This document shows positions 36,658-45,086 of a stretch of DNA of 64,000 nucleotides, piece after piece. Within the stretch, counting starts at the first letter, position 1, and the number at the start of each line of letters is the position of its first letter. The notes beneath the pieces were generated by a model that saw only the letters and a program-made list of their open reading frames with translations, did no database searches and was not told where the DNA came from. A program made the position numbers and the translations under genes. This stretch comes from Bacillota bacterium. Lineage in GTDB: Bacteria > Bacillota > UBA4882 > UBA8346. Where the stretch lies: positions 1 through 64,000 of the forward strand of contig JAKOTQ010000096.1 in the NCBI GenBank assembly GCA_029776205.1, read 5' to 3'.

Positions 36658-37329
36658 TCATTCCTTTTTAAACGTTTTCTGGAAAAACGTTTTCACTTTG
36701 TCTGTCGTCCGTTTAAGGCTGCTTTTAATCTGCCCACTGGAATGATTGCTTCCACCACCCTTCTCAGTCTTTTCATCGAAAACGCCGGTCTTCACCATTC
36801 CGGTAAGCAGCGTTTTTTCCAAATGCTCTATCCCGTCAATGCTGACATCAGTCTGTCTCACATTCACATTTATCGTCCGAATTTTAGGCGGATTGGTACG
36901 GTTATCGATCAGCTTAACTCGTTCCACCGACCAATCCAGACGGTCAATTTTACATTCTTTCGGATGCAACGGGGTCAAATGCAACAATTTAAATTGCCGC
37001 TCTTCCCGGCTGACCACCGCTTCTGTGATCGCCAAATTCATCGTGAGAAAGTGGAGATCCTGCTTAAAGAGTCCCAAAGGTGCCATCTCTCCGGCAATCG
37101 CCGCTACCTGTGTAACCCATTCGCTTCCATCCGGATGATTGACCGACAAATTGTCAATTTCAATTCGATTAAACCCAAGCCCAGTACGGACTTCACCCAT
37201 CATCACATTGATTCCCAGCGTCTGAACGATCCAACGTTCCGCCAGATATCCAGCAATCCCGTTTCTCGCCATCAACAACATCAATATCAGAACCGCCGGT
37301 ATCACCAACCAAATCCCGCGCCGAAGCAT
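36658..37329 (-). CDS. AsmA-like N-terminal fragment protein, membrane anchored
   Basis: From the ATG at 37329 (GGAGGG upstream) the 223-residue protein has one N-terminal transmembrane helix (about 4-22). Next comes a beta-rich part with GEVRTGLGFNRIEIDNLSV, resembling the start of AsmA/YhdP/TamB-type (chorein-N-like) proteins, and then a basic helical tail ending KTFFQKTFKKE. AsmA-like proteins bridge the periplasm and move phospholipid to the outer membrane; this one is far shorter than the bacterial norm. In a diderm it may be an adaptor or a reduced member. I am not sure of the family. Confidence 0.5.
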   Translation of the reverse strand: MLRRGIWLVIPAVLILMLLMARNGIAGYLAERWIVQTLGINVMMGEVRTGLGFNRIEIDNLSVNHPDGSEWVTQVAAIAGEMAPLGLFKQDLHFLTMNLAITEAVVSREERQFKLLHLTPLHPKECKIDRLDWSVERVKLIDNRTNPPKIRTINVNVRQTDVSIDGIEHLEKTLLTGMVKTGVFDEKTEKGGGSNHSSGQIKSSLKRTTDKVKTFFQKTFKKE

Positions 37330-37500
37330 GACACCCTCCAATTCCCTCTGATTATCTACCTTTTCGGCGAGTTGATGCCAATTTCCTCCATTCGCTAAGG
37401 TTATCCGTTTTTTGATTATTTTACCGCAAATTCTGGAAACCTTATATATGATTCACTATAACCATCTCATTCATTATAAAAGAACAGATGGCCCTCAATC

Positions 37501-38193
37501 ATGCCATCCGTCAAAGGAGCGTTGCCTATCGGTATTTTCGACATTATCGGCCCGGTCATGGTCGGGCCTTCCAGTTCCCATACTGCAGGGGCAGTACTTT
37601 TAGGCCTGTTTGCCAGAGCAGCTTTAAACGAACTGCCCATTCAAGCCGATATTGGTCTTCATGGTTCTTTTCATTATACCGGGGAAGGCCATGGGACCCA
37701 TTTGGCCATTTTAGCCGGAATTTTAGGTTTATCACCCGACGATGAACGAATACCCTTCGCCAGTCAATTAGCTGCCGACCATCATTTAGTCTATCAGTTT
37801 AACCCTATCGACCTGGGAGAGGTCCATCCCAACTCCGCCCGGATCATACTCCGTTCTTCAACCCATACCGTTTCAGTCGACGGCAGTTCCCTTGGAGGCG
37901 GAAAAATCTCCATTTGGAAATTAAACCATTACCCCGTTGAGTTAAACGGTTTTTATCCCACCCTCATCTTGGTCCACCGGGATCATCCGGGGGTAGCTGC
38001 CAAAGTAACCGGAGAATTAGCCAAAAAAGGCTTGAATATCGCGGCGATGAAAGTATACCGGACTCAACGCAAGGGCGATGCCTTAATGTGTATTGAACTG
38101 GACCAAACGCCAAACCAAAAACTGCTTGAGACATTAAAAAACCTCCAGAATATCTCCGAAGTCCGGTTTATCCCGAAAATCATCAAGAACTGA
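37501..38193 (+). CDS. sdaAB: L-serine dehydratase, beta subunit
   Basis: This is the small subunit of the two-chain iron-sulfur L-serine ammonia-lyase that converts L-serine to pyruvate and ammonia. The 230-residue protein has FDIIGPVMVGPSSSHTAGA (substrate-side loop) and a C-terminal ACT domain (about 150-222, LILVHRDHPGVAAKVTGELA) that senses serine. The start is unclear: the ATG at 37501 has no ribosome-binding site, while AAAGGAG lies inside at codons 5-7, pointing to a later non-ATG start such as TTG at 37522. The upstream 159 bp probably hold a promoter, but no convincing boxes are seen. Confidence 0.95.
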   Translation: MPSVKGALPIGIFDIIGPVMVGPSSSHTAGAVLLGLFARAALNELPIQADIGLHGSFHYTGEGHGTHLAILAGILGLSPDDERIPFASQLAADHHLVYQFNPIDLGEVHPNSARIILRSSTHTVSVDGSSLGGGKISIWKLNHYPVELNGFYPTLILVHRDHPGVAAKVTGELAKKGLNIAAMKVYRTQRKGDALMCIELDQTPNQKLLETLKNLQNISEVRFIPKIIKN

Positions 38194-38216
38194 AGGAACG
38201 GAGGATTTTATCACAG

Positions 38217-39107
38217 ATGACGGATATCAGTTTAACTTATTTCATCAAACGGGCGACTAACGAAAGCAAACCTCTTTCCCAAATCTTTATGGAGGAAGAA
38301 AGCCGCGAAACCGGTCAAAGTATAACTGTCTTAAAAAAACGGATGGCCGACCGGATCCAAATTATGCGGGAATCTCTGGAAAAGGGACTGGCAACGCCCC
38401 AACATTCCCGAAGCGGATATATTACCGGAGGTGCTTTTCAACTACTGCAATATTCCGAACAAGGACGTTCATTGTTATCTGCAAATTTTACCAAACTCCT
38501 GGCCTATGCCATGGCCGTTCCCGAGGTTAATGCCTGTATGGGCCGGATCGTTGCCGCTCCAACCGCCGGTTCCTGCGGCGTACTCCCTGCCGTCCTGCTC
38601 AGTATCGCCCGAAAACAAAAAATGCCTGATGCAGTTCTTATCCCGGCCTTTTTTACAGCCGGAGGCATCGGCATGATTATTGAAAAAAAAGCTACTATTT
38701 CAGGCGCCCAAGGCGGTTGTCAGGCCGAAATCGGTTCTGCTTCTGCCATGGCAGCCGGAGCCCTGGTAGAAATGGCCGGTGGTACTCCTGAACAATCGGA
38801 TCATGCAGTAGCTTTTGCCTTAAAGAACCTGATGGGGCTGATTTGCGATCCTGTTGGCGGCCTAGTTGAAATCCCCTGTGTCAAACGGAACGCCCTGGGA
38901 GCGATGAATGCTGTTGCAGCCGCCGAAATGGCTTTGGCCGGATTAACTAGTCTTTTTACTGCCGATCAAGTCATTGAAACCATGGGAAAAGTCGGCAAAA
39001 GACTACCCGAAGAATTTCGGGAAACCGCCCAAGGCGGACTGGCCTCCCTCCCCAGGCCTGTTAAGCTTCACCGGGAACCGCCATCATCAGGAAGGGATTC
39101 GATATAA
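38217..39107 (+). CDS. sdaAA: L-serine dehydratase, iron-sulfur alpha subunit
   Basis: The catalytic subunit binds a [4Fe-4S] cluster that acts as a Lewis acid on serine. The 296-residue protein has PTAGSCGVLPAVLLS, CDPVGGLVEIPCVKRN and GAMNAVAAAEMALAG, which include the three cluster cysteines. It follows sdaAB by 23 bp with a GGAGG site. Its last 40 bases overlap the end of the convergent PilZ gene, and the C-terminal PVKLHREPPSSGRDSI differs from the usual lysine-rich end, as if the tail had been replaced by read-in sequence. Confidence 0.96.
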   Translation: MTDISLTYFIKRATNESKPLSQIFMEEESRETGQSITVLKKRMADRIQIMRESLEKGLATPQHSRSGYITGGAFQLLQYSEQGRSLLSANFTKLLAYAMAVPEVNACMGRIVAAPTAGSCGVLPAVLLSIARKQKMPDAVLIPAFFTAGGIGMIIEKKATISGAQGGCQAEIGSASAMAAGALVEMAGGTPEQSDHAVAFALKNLMGLICDPVGGLVEIPCVKRNALGAMNAVAAAEMALAGLTSLFTADQVIETMGKVGKRLPEEFRETAQGGLASLPRPVKLHREPPSSGRDSI

Positions 39108-39415
39108 TCCGCAATCATTCTGCGGTACTCCGGATGAACAACGTTAAATTTAATCCCGTAATAAAAAAACGATCCCTGATCCTTTTGGATATGAACTAAA
39201 GAGCCAGGAATCCGCAACGGAGGAGTATCAGGCCGCAAAGAAAACTGACAGATATATTGTGATTGAGGCAGCAGGTAGTCAGGAGAAAAGATTCCCATCC
39301 CCTCCATTGTCAGGTTTTGCAGATATCCGAGATGAGACGTTTGCGAATAGGGCTCAATTAATTTTAAGGGAATATGGGTGTGAGCCCTTCGGCAATTGCG
39401 CCGTTCAATAGTCAT
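39068..39415 (-). CDS. PilZ domain protein next to the BTAD regulator
   Basis: A 115-residue PilZ-like protein from the ATG at 39415 (AGGGAG 8 nt upstream). The N-terminal RRNCRRAH supplies the arginines of the first c-di-GMP motif; the second motif is NLTMEGM, with T replacing the usual S. Binding is therefore likely but may be weakened. It lies 15 bp after the BTAD-GGDEF gene (same transcript), and its 3' end overlaps sdaAA convergently by 40 bp. It may relay c-di-GMP to the nearby surface-export genes. Confidence 0.75.
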   Translation of the reverse strand: MTIERRNCRRAHTHIPLKLIEPYSQTSHLGYLQNLTMEGMGIFSPDYLLPQSQYICQFSLRPDTPPLRIPGSLVHIQKDQGSFFYYGIKFNVVHPEYRRMIADYIESLPDDGGSR

Positions 39416-39430
39416 TTCACTCACTCCCTT

Positions 39431-40648
39431 TCACCAATAAAATGCTTGTTCCTCAAAAATACCATCAGACCGGATGGATTGCAGTGTCATCTGTAATCCG
39501 GATACAGATACTCTCATCTTTTTTAATTGCTTTTTCAAATGATTCAGAACAGTTTTGCCTCCATCAAGATCGGTCGCCGGTAACAGAACAGCCAAATGAT
39601 CAGGGCCTATCAATGAAATAATATCACTTTTTCGAAAAAATTTACAGATTATTTCCTGAACATCGTTTAATCTCCTACATTTCATTTCGCCCTCATATCG
39701 CCTGATAACGATTATACAGGCAGTTTCTCCCCGGGAAACCCGGCGCTGTTCGATCATGATATAATTTGCAAACAGATCCGGATCACATAAAAAAGGGCCA
39801 CTCGTCCGGTCATCAGCTCGTAGATTTGTAACCTCATTCGGAAAATGACCGCCGTTTATTTTGGTTATAGCCCGATATAACTCTCTTAATTCCCGTGAAG
39901 GCCTTTCACCCAACTCGTTATAAAGCATCGCCGAAAAGGTTGAATATCTTTCTTTGGCTTCCTGAACTTTACCCATTCTCCATAATACTCGAATTAAACT
40001 GCACACGATATCTTCGGCATAAGGATCAGTTTTTAACGCTTTTTCCAAGTACCACCGAGCAGTTTCGTAATCTCCTTCTTCCATTAACCACCCAGCCAAT
40101 TCTTTGGTTGAATTCAAATATAATCTCCGGTAATACTCACGCACCGGCGTTATCCAATCGACATCAGGATCTTCAGCTAAAAAATCTCCCTGGTAAAGAT
40201 CTAACGCTTTCTTATAAATCTCCATCGCTTCCTGTCGTTTGCCTAAGCCATAACCATGAGCTGTATGGCATAACATTTCAAACTCTTCGAAATCGAGCCA
40301 ACACGGGTAAGCCGTATTGAAAAAGCAAGTTCCCTTCCGGTAAATGATCAAGGAATTCAAAGCCGTACTGCTTTTTTTCAAATTTAGTGCTGTTTTCAAG
40401 CGGCAAATCGTCGTTCGTAATACTGCTGTATCCCAGGGTTTCTGATGTTCTGGCCAAAGAGTGGCCAGGATTTCTTCGGTTGGGACCATCAAACCTTTTT
40501 TAACGATTAAGTATTTTAAAAGCATCCACATTTTATGTTTGCTCATGATTCCAAGAGCGGTTTCCTCATGGGGTCCGATGATCCGAAAAAATCCCAAACA
40601 ATAAATCTTCATCAATGATTGCCGCTCTGTCAAAGAGTTTATCATCAC
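39431..40648 (-). CDS. BTAD-family transcription factor with degenerate GGDEF domain
   Basis: The 405-residue protein has an OmpR-like winged helix (about 14-110), a bacterial transcriptional activator (BTAD) TPR domain (about 118-265) and a C-terminal domain (about 290-400) that looks like GGDEF. The active-site loop reads GPDHL (348-352), so cyclase activity should be lost, but R339-K-S-D342 stands exactly five residues before it, the position of the c-di-GMP-binding I-site. I infer a c-di-GMP-responsive activator. It starts at an ATG with AAGGGG upstream. A PilZ gene follows, and an L,D-transpeptidase and a secretin locus lie upstream. Confidence 0.72.
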   Translation of the reverse strand: MMINSLTERQSLMKIYCLGFFRIIGPHEETALGIMSKHKMWMLLKYLIVKKGLMVPTEEILATLWPEHQKPWDTAVLRTTICRLKTALNLKKSSTALNSLIIYRKGTCFFNTAYPCWLDFEEFEMLCHTAHGYGLGKRQEAMEIYKKALDLYQGDFLAEDPDVDWITPVREYYRRLYLNSTKELAGWLMEEGDYETARWYLEKALKTDPYAEDIVCSLIRVLWRMGKVQEAKERYSTFSAMLYNELGERPSRELRELYRAITKINGGHFPNEVTNLRADDRTSGPFLCDPDLFANYIMIEQRRVSRGETACIIVIRRYEGEMKCRRLNDVQEIICKFFRKSDIISLIGPDHLAVLLPATDLDGGKTVLNHLKKQLKKMRVSVSGLQMTLQSIRSDGIFEEQAFYW

Positions 40649-40788
40649 ACTTCCCCTTTTTCGTATACTTTAAAAAAATACCATAACCATTCCTAAAGTT
40701 ATGTCGATATATCATTTTCACCATGTGGCATTTTCTGTAAAAATTTGCTTTTTTACGAAAGTTTCTACCACTCGCCAAGATCTGATCG

Positions 40789-41952
40789 TCAACCGGAGGA
40801 ATCTTCCCAGAAAAACAGTTTTAATAGCCAGTTCTTTTCATCCCATTCAAATGTGCTTCCTATTTTATGAATATCCTTTACCGAAATCCAGGACCGGCCT
40901 TCCATATCAATACAGGTCAACCGTTGATCCCCAATCGCGACTTGGGTACAATCAACATTCCAATGGGAATTCTTCCTTATGACTTTACCGATTTTTTCAG
41001 CATCAATCCAGGGAACATTCTGAAAGACCCTTCCCAAATCTTCAATTTCGCGACCGTTAACCAAAACTTTCAATCGATAGAGATTAACCCGATTCTCTTC
41101 TCCATTAAAATCCCATTTATACTTACCGTTTAATAGAACATTAAGAGCGTTTCCGCTGATATACCCCTTAAAATAAGGCTGATCATTGAGCCCCAGAATC
41201 AAATCTTCTTGCAGATTAAAACTCTTCACACTAAAATAGATTTCATTGTCCCACAAAAATCCATCCGTAGATGTCAGCTCACCAATAACATCCAGCGTTC
41301 TGGGTACTTCAACAACAGAGAAACCGCTCTGAGTCATCAGTTCCCCAAGAGCCTGAAGATGCGGTTGATATTTCCATTGTAGGTTCATTAACACTTCCGT
41401 CACTGCCTGTTCCAAATTAGCCCTTTTATAGATATCCGGAAAAAACTCAAGCCAGGCCCGTTCTTCTGCATCGACCCATCCCTGAACAATCGCATATTTC
41501 ACCTTTACGGGCGTTCCCTTAGGAATGAGCTGAAACAATTTTTCAATATCATCATTTCTCATCCGAAAACATCCTTTGGATACCGGGTTGCCAATGGAAT
41601 TAGGCGAATTATTTCCATGGATCCCATAGCCCTTGATGTTCAAACCCAGCCAATATTTCCCCAGAGGATTCGCAGGTCCGGGGGGAACCGGTTTGCGGCC
41701 TTGTGGATACCAAACAGGATTCACCACTTTATTCACAATATAAAAATCGCCAACCGGTGACGGCTCCGAAGGTTTCCCCACAGCCACCGGATATTTTTCC
41801 AAAAGATTTCCTCCATGATATACGTAAAGTTTATATTCGGGTATATTAATCATAATCTGCCAATCCATTCCATCAGACGCCCAGGTACAAGACTGACTAA
41901 CACCAATGACCATCACGATCAATAAAAAGAACAACACCTGATGCTTTTTCAA
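40789..41952 (-). CDS. Exported L,D-transpeptidase (YkuD domain) with C-terminal extension
   Basis: The best start is a TTG at 41952, 8 nt after AGGGGGG; it gives a 387-residue protein with a signal peptide (about 1-26). The YkuD domain (about 30-150) has YGIHGNNSPNSIGNPVSKG followed by CFRM, the H...SxGC catalytic set, so it should make 3-3 cross-links or attach proteins to peptidoglycan. The C-terminal 200 residues contain a copper-amine-oxidase-N-like repeat pattern near the end (NGREIEDLGR, SWISVKDI). It lies between the secretin operon, which ends in a terminator at 42057, and the BTAD gene. Confidence 0.88.
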   Translation of the reverse strand: MKKHQVLFFLLIVMVIGVSQSCTWASDGMDWQIMINIPEYKLYVYHGGNLLEKYPVAVGKPSEPSPVGDFYIVNKVVNPVWYPQGRKPVPPGPANPLGKYWLGLNIKGYGIHGNNSPNSIGNPVSKGCFRMRNDDIEKLFQLIPKGTPVKVKYAIVQGWVDAEERAWLEFFPDIYKRANLEQAVTEVLMNLQWKYQPHLQALGELMTQSGFSVVEVPRTLDVIGELTSTDGFLWDNEIYFSVKSFNLQEDLILGLNDQPYFKGYISGNALNVLLNGKYKWDFNGEENRVNLYRLKVLVNGREIEDLGRVFQNVPWIDAEKIGKVIRKNSHWNVDCTQVAIGDQRLTCIDMEGRSWISVKDIHKIGSTFEWDEKNWLLKLFFWEDSSG

Positions 41953-42056
41953 TGTTAAAAACCCCCCTAAAATCTGCAGGTCATTTAGCATACCTGACAA
42001 TGCACAATCTCTCAAATTTATATGTGTTTACAGGTTAAACAATGACCAAACAGACA

Positions 42057-42090
42057 AACAAAAAAGACTTTATTAAAAAATAAAGTCCCA
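42057..42090 (-). terminator. Terminator of the secretin/barrel operon
   Basis: On the minus strand GACTTTATT and AATAAAGTC (9 bp, perfect) enclose a 4-base loop, followed by TTTTTTG. It lies about 60 bases beyond the stop codon of the shifted barrel frame (42151), which supports that frame as the original 3' end of the gene. Confidence 0.85.
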
Positions 42091-42150
42091 AACTATTGCA
42101 AACCGAATATGTAGTCTATGTACGACCTCCATGCTGCAAATCGGATTTCA

Positions 42151-43808
42151 TCAGAAGCTAAACTTAATACCCAATTTATACCGTTCCTTCATTTTTAAAT
42201 CATCTATACCCAATATCCATGTCAGGTTATGAATGTCCCATTCTAATCGCATTTTATATTTATTAACCTTCGAGCCGCCCATCGCTGAAACATTCCATCG
42301 CAAAGTACCTTCGTCACATCGGGCACCCACTTCCCAATATCCGGAATCCAAAGTTTTTTATCATCCAATGAGTACGTCTGATAGTAACCAGCATATAAGG
42401 TTGTCCGATGAAACCATTTTGTCTCATCGGTTAAACCAATTGAAACCGATGAACACTGACGCGGGCCGTTTCCTTCTCCAATTTTCAACTCCCAAGCAGC
42501 CCCCTTCAGATATTCCAGGCCCCATTTTAATTTCAATTCATAGCAGTTCTGACTTTCATATTCCAGCCTTGTAGTCATCCGTTGATTGAGGGGAAGATTC
42601 ATGATAAACCACGGGTGAATTCCCCGTCCCTCCCCATTAAAACCCAGCACCAGCTCCCGCCGGCTCCCAAAGTCAGCTAGTGGCAGCGTTTTCCCGGACT
42701 CCTCCAATAGATTAAACCCCTGGAGGTTTGCTACAGACATAAAATTGCCATGACTTAACGGGAAAGCCAGTTGCAGATTTAGCGGGATTGCCGTCAGAAA
42801 TAATCCATAGGTACGGGATTCCTGTTGTTGACGGTATCCAAACCAAAAACGCTCCCGTTTCGAATGATTTCGGCGTACGATGGCTATGGGTTCAAAAGCT
42901 CCCGTTCCGGTTGTAACAGTGGACATTACTGAACTTTTACGACTTTCATCACCCTCAAGTTCAATTCTGGTAGTCACACATCCAGTATCAGGATCAATCA
43001 TAACTGGAGTAATGCCCAAACGAAACCGTTGATCTTCCTCCGGTTGATCTCCTACATAATGCGATATGTCAACCAGTTGCGCAGTTCTGCCGGGCAACAC
43101 CGCCACCCATGGCTGCCGGTTGATCCAGTCACTTCGATTCACGCTAATCTTGCTGAAAATCGTAACCCAATCTCCGGCCGCCCTCATCTGTTCCAACGTG
43201 ATCATCCCCTCCGTCGTTGAGGAGCTAGCATCGTTCGAAACCCTAAATAAACGGCTGACTTCGTCGCTGACATTCGTCATATCCACAATACATAGACTGT
43301 AAATTACTGCAGTTTGTACTCTGGATGAAGAAATCGACCAAAGCTTACCTAATATTTCATTAACCTTTGAAGACGGTGCTTTTATAAAAATAAGTCCCAG
43401 CTTCATATCATATTTCAGATATGGACTGAACTCCGCCAACTCAGTCAAAAGCTTTGAGTCAAGAAAACCAACTGGTATCCGATAAGTTTCCCATTCCACA
43501 AAAACAGTCCGCGGCGAGTCAGTCCCGCTTACAAGATATACCTTGTCAACTGCAGTAAAGGAATATCCTAAAGGACTTAAAATATCGGTGAGCACTGCTT
43601 CGATCGGCCTTTCCATATCGATCGTTGCGTGAACAACACCCTGTACTGACGGGTCTTTGATAATACAAACCCCATAATGCTTACTTAACGCCTCAAGCAC
43701 CTGGGCCAGCGGAGCTTCTTTAAAAATCAGTCTGCTGCTTGCAAAAGAACGGGAACTTAATCCCAGAGCCATCACCACGATAATCCAGAAAAGGTTAACC
43801 CGTTTCAT
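42151..43808 (-). pseudogene. Secretin N-domain/beta-barrel fusion protein, frameshifted near its 3' end
   Basis: The zero frame (42243-43808) encodes 521 residues: signal peptide (1-23), an N0/STN-like domain (about 26-96, LIFKEAPLAQVLEALSKHYG), an N1-like domain (about 108-175) and a large barrel region (about 330-480). After LDDKK at the A6 run 42354-42359 (minus strand) it continues into about 36 residues that do not look like a barrel. Reading -1 there gives TLDSGYWEVGARCDEGTLRW and onward, with amphipathic strands ending LGIKFSF at 42151, a proper barrel end. It overlaps the secretin gene by 4 bp. It could be a decayed gene, a slippage-dependent product or a one-base sequence error. Confidence 0.7.
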
Positions 43809-45013
43809 TCCTTGACAACCTCAGCCGTTATGAAGATCAACAATTGGCTGTCACTTTTCTCAGTGATTTTTTCCCTAAAGAAAAACCGAATAAGCGGGAC
43901 ATCTCCCAATCCGGGAACTTTTTTCTGGTCACTTTTTTCTTTGCTTAAGGTAAGACCCCCAACCATCATAGTCTGGCCCGGAGCCAATCTGACCACGGAC
44001 TCAAACTCCCGGGTTTTGATTAAAATCCGGTCGACCTCTTCTTCTTCAATCCCACTGACCTTTTGACTGATGAATAACTCCAGAAAATCATGGTAAACCC
44101 GGGGAGTAACCTTTAGCGTGATTCCGGCCTCGACCGTTTCAGACTGATTGCTATAAGGTGAGTCCTCATCCGGACGTAAAATAATGGTCTTTTTGTCACC
44201 AACGAATAATTGTCCGGTTTTCCCCTCCGCGATTAAAATCACTGGATCAGCTTGAATGGCTGCCTTCTTTTCCTGACTCAACAATTTAATCTTCGCCAGT
44301 AACTGACCAAAACTCCCACTACCCCGAAGAGTCATTAAACCTTCTGCCATATCATAAGAACCTGCACGACTTGATACGCCAGCTTCATTATTAAATTCCA
44401 ACAGATTCAAACCCAGTTCTTTAATGGCGTCCGTCTGCACCTCCGTCACCAGTGCTTTTATCCTGATCTGGGCTTTTCCTTCATCCATCTTCGCCAGATC
44501 TGCCAAAATCGTCGTAACAATGCTGGACGGAGCATTCACAGTCGCTACATTACTTTCAACATCAAACCGGACATATTCCCTGTAAATTTCCGGCAATAGA
44601 GCCTTAGCAGACTCAGCGCTGATGTTTTTAAACCGAAAGATTTCCGTCTGGCAAAGCAACGCATAAGTAGGATTTTTAGCATCAGGCAACCCTACAATGT
44701 AGTAGTCATCGAATTTGCGGTACATATATCCTCCGCCGCTAATCATCATCCGCAAAGCTTTCTCAAAGGGTACATCCTTCAATTCCATTGTAATGACCCC
44801 TTTGATATTTTCATCAGTGATAATCGTTACTCCCGTCTGGAGAGAAACCTCTTTCAACGCTTCCCGTAGGTCGGTATCAAAAAAAGTAGCGGTAACCAGG
44901 ATATTTTCGGTTTCATGATGGATATTGGTCCCTGCAATTGCGCCCGTACCGAAAAAGTGAATGATAAAACATCCGATACTCACCCACAGAATGATGTGAA
45001 CCCATTTTTTCAA
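43805..45013 (-). CDS. Secretin (GspD/PilQ-type outer-membrane channel)
   Basis: The 402-residue protein has a signal peptide (about 1-27), N0/STN (about 40-105, FFDTDLREALKEVSLQTGV), one N1/KH-like domain (about 120-190) and a secretin domain (about 200-400) with VAPGQ-like RLAPGQTMMVGGL and the signature VPGLGDVPLIRFFF. It is short, lacking N2/N3. Secretins form 12-15-subunit gated pores for type II/III secretion, type IV pili or phage. No ATPase, pilin or inner-membrane platform gene lies in this cluster. It is followed with a 4-bp overlap by a second protein that shares the N0-N1 part. Confidence 0.92.
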   Translation of the reverse strand: MKKWVHIILWVSIGCFIIHFFGTGAIAGTNIHHETENILVTATFFDTDLREALKEVSLQTGVTIITDENIKGVITMELKDVPFEKALRMMISGGGYMYRKFDDYYIVGLPDAKNPTYALLCQTEIFRFKNISAESAKALLPEIYREYVRFDVESNVATVNAPSSIVTTILADLAKMDEGKAQIRIKALVTEVQTDAIKELGLNLLEFNNEAGVSSRAGSYDMAEGLMTLRGSGSFGQLLAKIKLLSQEKKAAIQADPVILIAEGKTGQLFVGDKKTIILRPDEDSPYSNQSETVEAGITLKVTPRVYHDFLELFISQKVSGIEEEEVDRILIKTREFESVVRLAPGQTMMVGGLTLSKEKSDQKKVPGLGDVPLIRFFFREKITEKSDSQLLIFITAEVVKE

Positions 45014-45086
45014 TTCACTCCACCTCTTTTTTGCCCCAGAACAGTCTTTTGAACCAATTACGAACGAAGCCTATTTTTATCCGGTA

